Assembly: GCA_900102235.1 (NCBI GenBank)
Contig: FMVL01000006.1
Span: 1 to 64,000 of the forward strand
Origin: Lachnospiraceae bacterium XBB2008
GTDB lineage: Bacteria > Bacillota > Clostridia > Lachnospirales > Lachnospiraceae
Length of the DNA: 64,000 bases
Direction of reading: 5' to 3'
The translations under genes and the position numbers were made by a program. Of this stretch, positions 51,063 to 59,471 are shown in pieces. The notes below the pieces were generated by a model. It saw only the letters and a list, made by a program, of their open reading frames with translations. It was not told the origin of the DNA and ran no database searches. The first letter of the stretch is position 1, and every line of letters starts with the position of its first letter.

Positions 51063-52498
51063 AGTATGTTCTGACAGTTTTACTTTTGATCATAGGGCTG
51101 ATCGTGCTGCTGCTCCTGGCAGCTCTGATCCGTACATTGCTTACTCCGAACAAGGTCTCGGAATATGTTTCTCCTCCGGCCGATGAGAGAGCCGGGGCTT
51201 ATGCAAAGAAACTTTCGGCAATGGTCAGGTGCGATACCACATCGCATGACGGCGTGGCCGATCCCGAGAGGTTTGAAGCTTTTCATAAGGTGCTTGAGGA
51301 ACTCTTTCCCCTTGTGCACGCTAAACTTGAGAAGAACGATATAGACGGCAATCTGCTTTTTTACTGGAAAGGCAAGGCTTGCGACTGGCCGATCGTGCTC
51401 ATGAGCCATCAGGATGTGGTTCCCGCGGAAGGAGAGTGGAATCATGCGCCTTTTTCGGGAGATATGGAAGACGGAAAGGTCTGGGGAAGAGGCGCATCCG
51501 ATACGAAGTGCTCCGTCATGGGATTTTTCCAGGCTGTGGAAGAGCTGCTCGGCGATGGTTATGTCCCTCCGCAGGATGTGTATCTGTCATCATCCTGTAC
51601 CGAGGAATGGGCCGGAGACGGATGTCCGAAGCTGGTTGCGGAACTTAAGAGAAGAGGCGTGAAGCCCTATCTTGTATGCGATGAAGGCGGCGGGATAATC
51701 ACCGATCCCGTGGCGGGCATACGGGGTAATTTTGCGATGGTGGGCGTATTTGAGAAAGGCAAGGCGGATGTACTGTTTACCGCGAAGAGCAAGGGCGGTC
51801 ATGCGTCGGCACCCGGAAAGAACAGTCCTATAGCCAGATTATCCGCGTTTGTGAACGAAGTAGAGAAGAAGGATCCTTTCAGACGGAAGATGCTTCCCGA
51901 GGTTCAGGCCATGTTTGAGAGGCTTTCTCCCTATGCATCGTTTCCTCTGAAGTTCGTGTTCGGGAACATGTGGCTGTTTAAGCCGGTGCTTCTTAAGGTC
52001 ATGCCGATGATATCCTCACAGGCCGGAGCGATGCTTAAGACCACGATAGCTTTTACGATGCAGTCGGGATCGGATGCGTATAATGTGCTTCCGCAGGAGG
52101 CAACCCTGGGTGCCAACATGAGGTTCATCCCTCATCAGGGCAAGGATGAGAGTCTGGGGATCATAAGGAAACTGGCGGATAAATACGATCTGTCCATGGA
52201 AGTATTCCATGCGACCGATCCGTCGGAAGTGACAGATACTCAGGGCGAGGCATTTAAATATGTGGAATCCGTGATCGCTGAGACTTTTCCCGGGTTACCG
52301 ATCAGTCCGTATGTCATGACGGGCGCTACCGATGCGAGATTCTATCAGGAAATCTGTGACAACGTGGTGCGTTTTGCACCCGTGGTATACGGCCCTGAGC
52401 AGATGGCAGGCATGCACGGTCTCAATGAGAACATCGAATATGACTGTCTCAGCGGGTGCGTTGATTTCTACAAGAATATCATCCGTTCGATGAGATAG
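51059..52498 (+). CDS. Membrane-anchored M20 family metallopeptidase
   Basis: The 479-residue protein has one N-terminal helix (about 3-27) and an M20 dipeptidase/deacylase-type zinc peptidase domain. Metal ligands and catalytic acids are visible in LMSHQDVVP (His, Asp), GRGASDTKCS (Asp), SCTEEWAGDG (Glu-Glu) and VCDEGG, with the lid-domain His in GGHASAPG. It would cleave an amide in a peptide or N-acyl amino acid. It is the last gene of the DUF5058 operon and likely processes the compound that the two membrane proteins move. Confidence 0.9.
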   Translation: MKYVLTVLLLIIGLIVLLLLAALIRTLLTPNKVSEYVSPPADERAGAYAKKLSAMVRCDTTSHDGVADPERFEAFHKVLEELFPLVHAKLEKNDIDGNLLFYWKGKACDWPIVLMSHQDVVPAEGEWNHAPFSGDMEDGKVWGRGASDTKCSVMGFFQAVEELLGDGYVPPQDVYLSSSCTEEWAGDGCPKLVAELKRRGVKPYLVCDEGGGIITDPVAGIRGNFAMVGVFEKGKADVLFTAKSKGGHASAPGKNSPIARLSAFVNEVEKKDPFRRKMLPEVQAMFERLSPYASFPLKFVFGNMWLFKPVLLKVMPMISSQAGAMLKTTIAFTMQSGSDAYNVLPQEATLGANMRFIPHQGKDESLGIIRKLADKYDLSMEVFHATDPSEVTDTQGEAFKYVESVIAETFPGLPISPYVMTGATDARFYQEICDNVVRFAPVVYGPEQMAGMHGLNENIEYDCLSGCVDFYKNIIRSMR

Positions 52499-52526
52499 AC
52501 AAAATATTTTTAAATTCAAAATACTA

Positions 52527-52555
52527 TTGACAGAAGATGGTTAGTCCTGTATAAC
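52527..52555 (+). promoter_or_regulatory. Promoter of the intact feo operon
   Basis: TTGACA (52527-52532), a 17-base spacer and TATAAC (52550-52555). GGTTAG at 52539 and CTAAT at 52555 may be a degenerate operator over the spacer and -10, and three good operators follow downstream. Confidence 0.75.
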
Positions 52556-52562
52556 TAATTAT

Positions 52563-52647
52563 GTTAGCAGTAGCTAACCATATTTTTGGCTTATGGGTTA
52601 GATTTAACTAACCATTTTTTTAGGCCGTGGGTTAGGTTGCTCTAACC
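52563..52647 (+). promoter_or_regulatory. Three DtxR-type operators ahead of feoA
   Basis: GTTAGC-AGTA-GCTAAC (52563-52578) is a perfect palindrome. GGTTAG-ATTTAA-CTAACC (52596-52613) and GGTTAG-GTTGCT-CTAACC (52630-52647) have the same 6+6+6 design as the two sites in the decayed feo locus. The pattern resembles DtxR/IdeR boxes; binding by an iron-loaded DtxR-family repressor is inferred. T-rich segments follow the second and third sites. Confidence 0.8.
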
Positions 52648-52670
52648 ATATAAAGAAAGAAGGTGAATCA

Positions 52671-52883
52671 ATGATGCCGCTGGTATATGCAGCTCCCGGA
52701 GAAGAAAACGTGATAAAAAAAGTCGGCGGTAATCCGGAAGTAAAACGCCATCTGGAAAATCTGGGCTTTACACCCGGAGGGAGTGTCACACTGGTGAATA
52801 TCCTCGGAGGAAACGTCATCGTCAAGGTGAAGGAATCCAGGATCGCACTTAATGAAGAGATGGCCAGAAAAGTAATGGTATAG
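52671..52883 (+). CDS. feoA: FeoA domain protein (first copy)
   Basis: The 70-residue protein is an SH3-like FeoA domain (VGGNPEVKRHLENLGFTPGGSVTLVNILGGNVIVKVKESRIALNEEMARKVMV). It is thought to regulate or assist the FeoB pore from the cytoplasm. GAAGGTG precedes the ATG (a second ATG follows immediately). It is the first gene of the intact feo operon; the next feoA is 29 bases later. Confidence 0.93.
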   Translation: MMPLVYAAPGEENVIKKVGGNPEVKRHLENLGFTPGGSVTLVNILGGNVIVKVKESRIALNEEMARKVMV

Positions 52884-52912
52884 GATTCATCGAGACCACA
52901 GGAGGAGGAGAA

Positions 52913-53155
52913 ATGAGAACACTGAAGGAAGCAGTCATCGGAAGTACCGTTTCCGTGGTAAAACTTCACGGCGAAGGCGCCATCAAAAGAAGGATCATGG
53001 ATATGGGTATCACCAAGGGTACCGAGATCTATGTGAGAAAGGTGGCACCTTTGGGAGATCCGATCGAAGTGACGGTCAGAGGATATGAACTGTCTATCCG
53101 TAAGGCAGATGCCGAGATGATAGAAGTTGCGGGAGGAGGTGCTTTGTTCAAATGA
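52913..53155 (+). CDS. feoA: FeoA domain protein (second copy)
   Basis: The 80-residue protein is a second FeoA SH3-like domain (IKRRIMDMGITKGTEIYVRKVAPLGDPIEVTVRGYELSIRKADAEMIEV). The two FeoA proteins differ in sequence, so they are not a recent duplication; two feoA genes before feoB are common in Clostridia. AGGAGGAG precedes the ATG. Its stop overlaps the feoB start by four bases. Confidence 0.94.
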   Translation: MRTLKEAVIGSTVSVVKLHGEGAIKRRIMDMGITKGTEIYVRKVAPLGDPIEVTVRGYELSIRKADAEMIEVAGGGALFK

Positions 53156-55617
53156 GTACAAGGATAGCACTTGCAGGAAACCCGAACAGCGGTAAGACAA
53201 CCCTGTTCAATGAACTGACCGGATCTAACCAGTTCGTAGGAAACTGGCCCGGCGTCACAGTAGAAAAGAAGGAAGGTAAACTTAAGAAACATGATGATGT
53301 CGAGATAATCGACCTTCCGGGTATATATTCACTTTCCCCGTATACACTTGAAGAAGTCGTAGCGAGAAATTACCTGATCGGAGAAAGACCGGATGCGATA
53401 TTGAATATCGTGGACGGAACCAATCTGGAGCGTAACCTGTATCTGACAACACAGCTGATCGAACTCGGGATCCCGGTAGTGATCGCCATCAACATGATGG
53501 ATGTGGTCCGTAAGAACGGTGATTCACTGAATACCAAAGAACTGGCTTCACAGCTGGGATGTCAGATCATCGAGATATCCGCATTAAAAGGAGAGAAGAC
53601 TCTTGAAGCTGCCGAGCTGGCAGTCAAAGCCGCCAAAGCGGATAAGGCGATACCGATGCATACTTTTTCGGGACCGGTGGAACATGCACTCGCACATATT
53701 GAAGAGGTAGCTGTTCACAGCATGCCCGAGGAACAGCAGAGATGGTATGCGATCAAAGTATTCGAGAGAGATGACAAGGTACTTGAGAAACTGAACATAC
53801 CTTCGGATAAACTCGATCATATCGAAAAGGATATTCAGGCAGCCGAGAAAGAACTGGATGATGATTCCGAGAGTATCATCACCAATGAAAGATATGTATA
53901 TATCGCCGAGATCCTGAAGGGAATATATAAGAAGAAAGATGCAAACGCACTCAGCACCTCTGATAAGATCGACCGTATCGTCACCAACCGCTGGCTTGGT
54001 CTGCCGATATTTGCGGCAGTCATGTTTGCAATATACTGGATCGCCATGGTAGGTGTAGGAGCACCCGCTACGGACTGGGCCAATGACGGACTTTTCGGTG
54101 ACGGATATCATCTTTTCGGGATAGGCTCCTCAGCAGCCGGAGAAGCTGCAGATGAGTATACCGCAGCAATGCAGGCAGTCGATGCCTATATCGGATTCGA
54201 TGAAGAGATGTCAGTAGATGACATGAAGTCATTCACCTCATCCGAATCGGAAGTATCATATACGGTCGAAGATGAGGAAACACTTGAGCAGAGTGATATC
54301 ACCGTATATTATGATACGGTTCCCGACGACGCCGATGAGGAAGAGGTCAATCCGTTAAGTTATCTTGATGCTGTTAAGTATTTTGAGGAAAACGGCACTG
54401 AAGAACCCGATCCTGCCGATTACGGTGTATGGGTTCCCGGTATTCCCGCACTGATCGAGAGCGGTCTTGATGCGATCGGCTGTGCAGACTGGTTAAAGGG
54501 CCTGATACTCGACGGTATCGTGGCCGGTGTCGGTGCTGTCCTCGGATTCGTTCCTCAGATGCTCGTTCTGTTCTTCATGCTTGCTTTTGTTGAAGCCAGC
54601 GGATATATGGCGAGAGTAGCGTTTGTGCTGGACAGGATTTTCCGCCGCTTCGGTCTGTCAGGAAAGAGTTTCATACCGATCCTTATCGGAACCGGATGCG
54701 GTATCCCCGGGATCATGGCTTCGAGAACGATCGAAAATGAAAGGGACCGTCGTATGACGATCATGACCACTACCTTTATTCCCTGCGGTGCAAAAGTTCC
54801 TTTTATAGCCATGATCGCCGGTGCGATATTCGGAGGCAGTGCATGGATCTCCACAGGCTCGTATTTCATAGGAATAGCAGCCATCATCTGTTCGGGAATC
54901 ATTCTTAAGAAAACTAAGATGTTCGCAGGCGATCCCGCTCCCTTCGTTATGGAGCTGCCCGCATATCACTGGCCTACTCTGTCAAACGTGTTAAGAAGCA
55001 TGTGGGAGAGAGGATGGAGCTTTATCAAGAAAGCCGGAACCATCATCCTGCTTTCGACCATCGTTATCTGGTTCCTCTCACGTTTCGGTTGGGCAGACGG
55101 AGCATTCGGAATGCTTGAAGAAGAGGAGATCGGAAGCAGTATCCTCGCATCTGTCGGAAATGCGATAGCATGGCTGTTCATCCCTCTGGGATGGGGCAAC
55201 TGGCAGGCAGCGGTCGCATCCGTGACCGGTCTTGTGGCAAAAGAAAACATCGTAGGTACGATGGGCGTACTTTACGGTGGAGAAGGAAATGCATGGGCTT
55301 CTCTTGCAGCAGCTTTCTCAACCACAGCAGGCTTAAGCTTCCTGATCTTCAACCTCTTATGTGCTCCCTGCTTTGCAGCCATGGGTGCCATCAAGAGAGA
55401 GATGAACAATGCGAAGTGGACATGGTTTGCGATAGGTTATGAATGCTTTTTTGCTTATATCGTTTCTTTCGTTGTATATCAGCTGGGAAGTATCGTGAGC
55501 GGATCCGGAAGTATCATCGGTACCGTCATAGCGGTAGCTGTTATAGTTGTCTTCCTTTGGATGCTGTTAAGACCTTATAAAGAAGCAACCAGGTTTGAAG
55601 GGAAGGTCAGAGTCTGA
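53152..55617 (+). CDS. feoB: FeoB ferrous iron transporter, with an acidic extracytoplasmic insert
   Basis: The 821-residue protein imports Fe(II). The N-terminal GTPase has G1 GNPNSGKTT (9-17), switch NWPGVTVEKKEG, G3 DLPG (54-57) and G4 NMMD (114-117), followed by a helical domain and two Gate regions in the C-terminal membrane part (GCGIPGIMASRTIE; AKENIVGTMGVLY). Between the first helix (about 283-302) and the next lies an insert of about 105 residues (325-430) rich in Asp and Glu, facing outside. This makes it longer than the usual 650-700 residues. It overlaps feoA and is followed by the small Cys-rich protein with one base overlap. Confidence 0.96.
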   Translation: MSTRIALAGNPNSGKTTLFNELTGSNQFVGNWPGVTVEKKEGKLKKHDDVEIIDLPGIYSLSPYTLEEVVARNYLIGERPDAILNIVDGTNLERNLYLTTQLIELGIPVVIAINMMDVVRKNGDSLNTKELASQLGCQIIEISALKGEKTLEAAELAVKAAKADKAIPMHTFSGPVEHALAHIEEVAVHSMPEEQQRWYAIKVFERDDKVLEKLNIPSDKLDHIEKDIQAAEKELDDDSESIITNERYVYIAEILKGIYKKKDANALSTSDKIDRIVTNRWLGLPIFAAVMFAIYWIAMVGVGAPATDWANDGLFGDGYHLFGIGSSAAGEAADEYTAAMQAVDAYIGFDEEMSVDDMKSFTSSESEVSYTVEDEETLEQSDITVYYDTVPDDADEEEVNPLSYLDAVKYFEENGTEEPDPADYGVWVPGIPALIESGLDAIGCADWLKGLILDGIVAGVGAVLGFVPQMLVLFFMLAFVEASGYMARVAFVLDRIFRRFGLSGKSFIPILIGTGCGIPGIMASRTIENERDRRMTIMTTTFIPCGAKVPFIAMIAGAIFGGSAWISTGSYFIGIAAIICSGIILKKTKMFAGDPAPFVMELPAYHWPTLSNVLRSMWERGWSFIKKAGTIILLSTIVIWFLSRFGWADGAFGMLEEEEIGSSILASVGNAIAWLFIPLGWGNWQAAVASVTGLVAKENIVGTMGVLYGGEGNAWASLAAAFSTTAGLSFLIFNLLCAPCFAAMGAIKREMNNAKWTWFAIGYECFFAYIVSFVVYQLGSIVSGSGSIIGTVIAVAVIVVFLWMLLRPYKEATRFEGKVRV

Positions 55618-55811
55618 TGACGTGGTTTGTAAACAATCTGGGAACAATAGTGGTAGCTCTCGTACTGATAGCACTTGTCACGGTGACAGTTCGTTCGATG
55701 TTAGCGGATAAGCGCCAAGGTAAATCCTCCTGTGGCTGCCGCTGTTCCTCATGCCCCATGGGATCTGCGTGCCATAGGGCTTCCACGGGAAAGGATCAGG
55801 TCCGTAACTGA
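55617..55811 (+). CDS. Small FeoB-associated Cys-rich membrane protein
   Basis: The 64-residue protein has one transmembrane helix (about 5-25, NLGTIVVALVLIALVTVTV) and a cysteine cluster CGCRCSSCPMGSACH that could hold iron next to the FeoB pore. It overlaps the feoB stop by one base. A perfect 15-bp inverted repeat covers its last codons. Confidence 0.88.
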   Translation: MTWFVNNLGTIVVALVLIALVTVTVRSMLADKRQGKSSCGCRCSSCPMGSACHRASTGKDQVRN

Positions 55812-55824
55812 CCTGATCCTTTCC
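55788..55824. terminator. 15-bp perfect stem-loop between converging operons
   Basis: GGAAAGGATCAGGTC and GACCTGATCCTTTCC pair perfectly around a seven-base loop. It spans the stop of the small feo protein and the 22-base gap to the convergent ABC permease gene. Neither strand has a real T-run, so it may act as an mRNA-end barrier rather than a classic terminator. Confidence 0.7.
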
Positions 55825-55833
55825 GGGGAATCA

Positions 55834-58068
55834 TTATTCATAGAAGTATGTCGGATTATTCCGGAGGGTATCCATGATATCCTCCGGTATTTTGTCCGGT
55901 GAGATATAGAAACCGTTAAATCCGTATCCGTAGTAATCGTCGGATGTAATGTTGGAAGAGGAGTTGGTCTGTCCGGTCCCCTGTTTAAAGTAGACGGTAG
56001 CAGTACAGTAATAATCCGCGATCTTCCAGCTTTCCTGATATCCGAACATGATCTTCATATTGTCGATCAGAGCGTTTATCTGCCCGGGATCTTCTATGAG
56101 AGCCGAGTAATCGGCTATGGCCTTTCTGTTTTCGTCACATTCCGTGTAATACAGTTCTATTCCCGATATATCGTCTCGAACTTCATCCGCATCCTTATAC
56201 AGATCATATTTTTTCAGGAAATCGATCGTATGTGTGTACCCGGGGTAGATTTCGTAATAGTAGTCGATCGTAGCATAATAGCTGTAGGCATGCGGATCAT
56301 TGTATTCGAGTGAACCGATCGGATCTTCGTTATGAGCCAGAGTATAGTCATATTTTTCGATATCGGCTTCATACGCCTTCTTAAATTCGAGGAACATTTC
56401 GGCATTTGAATCGACCGAATCGATCCCGTATCCGCAGTTATAACTCATGACGCCGCTGGTTGAGTTTTCCTTTATCCTTTCATATGCGCTGTCCAGATCA
56501 TACAGGCAGGATCTGTATTCGTCGGTACCTATCACGGCATTCATGAGAGCATCGTCGATATCCTCCGGTATAAACAGAGAGCGTGCCTTATATCTGCCGT
56601 TCTTCATTCTGTATAATACGACAGCATTATATCCGTTCGCATATTCCGGAGTGTATCCGTCCGCATATCCCTGAAACGTCCAGATCTTTCTTATTTCCCT
56701 GTTCCTGTCCTGGCCTATGGCGGCAAGTGCTCTTACATCATCGATGTTGGTGAGCTTCAGATCTCGGATGAAGTGCTCCTCGGCCATTTCATATTCGTCG
56801 TCTCCCCTGACATAGTCTCTGGGAGAGTATGCGGAATAGAAAGCGGCGCTTTCCACCTTGTCAGGATCCGGAGCGAACGAATCATAACCGGTGAGATCTT
56901 CTTTGAATATGACAAATGCGAGTACGGCGATCACCGCGACGGGCAGTGCGTGCCAGAGTTTTCTCGTTGCACATTTTACGTTACCGGCACAGATGACCTC
57001 AACGATCATGCATATGACAGCCGCACTGAATAATACGGCTATGATGAGAGGTATATTGAAACCGGAAAAACATGACCCCACCATGATCTCGATGATGTAT
57101 CCGCACAGGATCGTTCCGGCGATGGCTGTAATGAACTTGGCGGCATACATGATCGCGGGATGAACGTAACCTGAGCCTATGTCCTCTGCGCGTCTCTTTA
57201 TGAATGCAAGATAGGAGAGAGCCACAGCCACCGCACCCAGAAGGACGCTTGCGAGTATGAACCCCGCGGTACCCGCCATGAGAGGCTTTCCGGCATATTC
57301 GTTATAGCTGAAGATATTGATCATGTGAACATGGTTAGCTATGGATGAGAAGATGTCGGGCCTGTATTTTTCGGGGGCATCCAGCACCCAGCTGATGTCG
57401 TGGTATGTTGCAAAGTACGATGACATCATCGACGTAAACAGCAATACGATAAGGGGCTTTCCTGCCAGGAAAAGGAAATCCGTGATGACGGCTATCATAA
57501 GGTTCCTGCTGACAAGAACGGCCAGAGTCGTGAGGGCATATACCGTAACGAAGAGCAGGAGATTGAGCAGATACTCCATCAGCATGCCGAACAGCAATCT
57601 GCCGGAGGCCGCTCCCATGAACAGTGCTATGAGCATCCCCAGGATTCTGAAAACAAAAGCAAGTGCGGCAAATACCATTACCGGATTCACACATATGTTC
57701 ATGAACAGATCGCATCTTGTGATCGGGTGACTCAGATAGAAGTCCGCCGATTGCGTTCTGTACAGGAAAGCGAAAGAAGCAAAACCTGCAAGCAGAGCAA
57801 TGACAACGGTTATCACGAAAGAATATGCCGAAGGCCCTATCCATCCGTAAGCGCTTGAGACCATGTATTCCTTAAGCGTCATGCGATAGCTTATCTCGTA
57901 TAATATGTAGTTTTTTCTGGCCATGAACAGTACCAGGATGGTACCGAGTACATAGTATGAAAAGAATGCAAGTATGGTCAGGGCGGGAATCCAGATATGC
58001 CTCTTGGTTATCTCCGTCTGAAGATCCTTAAAGGATATTTTATGCAAGGATGATCTTTGAGATGTCAT
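55834..58068 (-). CDS. ABC transporter permease with large extracytoplasmic domain
   Basis: The 744-residue protein has about ten to eleven N-terminal transmembrane helices (to about residue 400) and a large C-terminal soluble domain (about 410-744), rich in Tyr and Asp, that should face outside. It matches no transporter type for which I can name a substrate. It is encoded after the ATPase and a GntR regulator, the layout of YtrA-type operons that often respond to cell-wall stress. Its first codons overlap the ATPase gene by 29 bases. Confidence 0.83.
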   Translation of the reverse strand: MTSQRSSLHKISFKDLQTEITKRHIWIPALTILAFFSYYVLGTILVLFMARKNYILYEISYRMTLKEYMVSSAYGWIGPSAYSFVITVVIALLAGFASFAFLYRTQSADFYLSHPITRCDLFMNICVNPVMVFAALAFVFRILGMLIALFMGAASGRLLFGMLMEYLLNLLLFVTVYALTTLAVLVSRNLMIAVITDFLFLAGKPLIVLLFTSMMSSYFATYHDISWVLDAPEKYRPDIFSSIANHVHMINIFSYNEYAGKPLMAGTAGFILASVLLGAVAVALSYLAFIKRRAEDIGSGYVHPAIMYAAKFITAIAGTILCGYIIEIMVGSCFSGFNIPLIIAVLFSAAVICMIVEVICAGNVKCATRKLWHALPVAVIAVLAFVIFKEDLTGYDSFAPDPDKVESAAFYSAYSPRDYVRGDDEYEMAEEHFIRDLKLTNIDDVRALAAIGQDRNREIRKIWTFQGYADGYTPEYANGYNAVVLYRMKNGRYKARSLFIPEDIDDALMNAVIGTDEYRSCLYDLDSAYERIKENSTSGVMSYNCGYGIDSVDSNAEMFLEFKKAYEADIEKYDYTLAHNEDPIGSLEYNDPHAYSYYATIDYYYEIYPGYTHTIDFLKKYDLYKDADEVRDDISGIELYYTECDENRKAIADYSALIEDPGQINALIDNMKIMFGYQESWKIADYYCTATVYFKQGTGQTNSSSNITSDDYYGYGFNGFYISPDKIPEDIMDTLRNNPTYFYE

Positions 58069-58945
58069 ATCCCACTACCTCCGTTTCGCTGATGAATATT
58101 TCTTCAAGTGTGAGCGGCAGAAGCTCTGCAAACACCGTATCGGCCGAATCGATGAGACCTGTGATCTCATCTGCGGTGCCTCTTACCGTATAAGTGTGAA
58201 GACGGCCCTGTTCCTTATGGATGACTATGTTCATCTTATTTTCCGCGGCGATCCTGTCTTCATCGGACTTAAATACTATCTGAAGTTTATTGATATTCAG
58301 CTTCATGTCGTTTATGTCTCTTGAGAGCAGTATCCCGCCTTCATGCAGGAGACCGACATGGTCGCATATATCCTCGAGCTCGCGCAGGTTATGCGAGGTC
58401 AGGATCGGAGTCAGGCCGCGGTCTTCCATATCTTTTGCAAAAAGCGATTTGGTCGCCTGACGCATCACGGGGTCCAGTCCGTCGAATGTCTCGTCGCAGA
58501 GAAGATATCTGCAGCCGCTGCATAGTCCGGAGATCACGGAAAACTGCTTACGCATGCCCTTTGAGAAGCCCTGGATACGTCTTTTGGGATCCAGATTGAA
58601 TGAGCCTAAGAGCTTACGGAATCTTTCGGTATCGAAAGCAGTGTATATCTTGCTGTAGTAGCTGAGCATATCCTCGGGCGTTGCATTTGCAAAAAAGTAT
58701 GAATCGTCGCTGATAAAGAAGATCTTGGATTTGGCGTTAGGGTTATCCCAGACATTCTCGCCGTCTACGATGATCTGACCTTCATCGGGCTTTAAGACTC
58801 CGGCCATCATTCGAAGGAGAGTGGTCTTGCCGGCGCCGTTTGTTCCGACCATTCCGAATACTTCGTTTTCATTCATCGAAAGAGAAAGCTTCGTTACAGC
58901 CGGGTATCTGTCATAGTATTTGCTGACGTTTGATATTTCGATCAT
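58040..58945 (-). CDS. ABC transporter ATP-binding protein
   Basis: The 301-residue protein has Walker A GTNGAGKTT (about 35-43), Q-loop ISDDSYF, the signature FSKGMRKQ in place of LSGGQ, Walker B YLLCDETFDGLD and switch His in ILTSHNLRELED. The family is the YtrB/CcmA-like exporters. I start at 58945, where GGAGG is well spaced, five bases after the GntR stop; the open frame extends to 59008. It energises the permease encoded downstream. Confidence 0.93.
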   Translation of the reverse strand: MIEISNVSKYYDRYPAVTKLSLSMNENEVFGMVGTNGAGKTTLLRMMAGVLKPDEGQIIVDGENVWDNPNAKSKIFFISDDSYFFANATPEDMLSYYSKIYTAFDTERFRKLLGSFNLDPKRRIQGFSKGMRKQFSVISGLCSGCRYLLCDETFDGLDPVMRQATKSLFAKDMEDRGLTPILTSHNLRELEDICDHVGLLHEGGILLSRDINDMKLNINKLQIVFKSDEDRIAAENKMNIVIHKEQGRLHTYTVRGTADEITGLIDSADTVFAELLPLTLEEIFISETEVVGYDISKIILA

Positions 58946-58949
58946 GGTC

Positions 58950-59306
58950 TTAATTGTCCTCCCGTGTCTGTGCCCACAGAGCATCCATGTCGATGCCGAG
59001 CTGCGCACCTTCTTTCCGGATCTCGCTGAGTCTGTTCTTCAGCTCGTCCTTTTTCCTGTCCATGAGATTCGGATTTCCTGCCACAAAGTTGCCTTTACCT
59101 TTGACCGTATACATGAATCCCTCCCTGGTAAGTTCGGCGTAAGCCTTCTGTATGGTGTTCGGATTGGTTGCAAGCTCCACAGCGAGAGCCCTGACCGACG
59201 GCATCTGTTCATCCTCCTGCATGACGCCCGAAAGGATGAGCTGTTTATAGTGGTCGGCTATCTGCTCGTATATGGGCCTTGCGTCTCTGTAATTGATCAC
59301 TGCCAT
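58950..59306 (-). CDS. GntR family transcriptional regulator (YtrA type)
   Basis: The 118-residue protein has a GntR winged helix (RPIYEQIADHYKQLILSG; MPSVRALAVELATNPNTIQKAYAELTREGF) and only a short C-terminal tail, as in YtrA. It lacks a large effector domain. I prefer the second ATG (59306) since GAGG is eight bases upstream; ATG 59312 is too close. It is the first gene of the ABC operon and likely represses it through the palindrome at 59334. Confidence 0.92.
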   Translation of the reverse strand: MAVINYRDARPIYEQIADHYKQLILSGVMQEDEQMPSVRALAVELATNPNTIQKAYAELTREGFMYTVKGKGNFVAGNPNLMDRKKDELKNRLSEIRKEGAQLGIDMDALWAQTREDN

Positions 59307-59333
59307 ATGCATTACCTCATATTGACCGTTCTG

Positions 59334-59358
59334 ACTGTACTACTTGTGATAGTACAGT
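59334..59358. promoter_or_regulatory. Operator palindrome for the GntR/YtrA regulator
   Basis: ACTGTACTA and TAGTACAGT form a perfect 9-bp inverted repeat with a seven-base centre. It overlaps the -10 end and start region of the GntR promoter, so a bound regulator would block transcription. Confidence 0.8.
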
Positions 59359-59386
59359 TATATCATTTGAACTTATGTGATGTCAA
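59357..59386 (-). promoter_or_regulatory. Promoter of the GntR-ABC operon
   Basis: On the minus strand, TTGACA (59386-59381), an 18-base spacer and TATAAC (59362-59357). The palindrome at 59334 begins at its -10. Confidence 0.75.
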
Positions 59387-59409
59387 TCCGCTTTTTTGGC
59401 AATATTTAT

Positions 59410-59441
59410 CCTATAAACTACAGGTTAATTCGTGGTATAGT
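59410..59441 (+). promoter_or_regulatory. cysK promoter region with possible Rrf2-type site
   Basis: An extended -10 (GGTATAGT, TATAGT at 59436-59441) lies 30 bases before the cysK ATG, with no good -35. CCTATAAACTACAGG (59410-59424) occupies the -35 area and resembles words at the metY and Rrf2 promoters. The site assignment is weak. Confidence 0.4.
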
Positions 59442-59471
59442 ATGTAAGGATTAATTCAGGAGGAATGAAAG

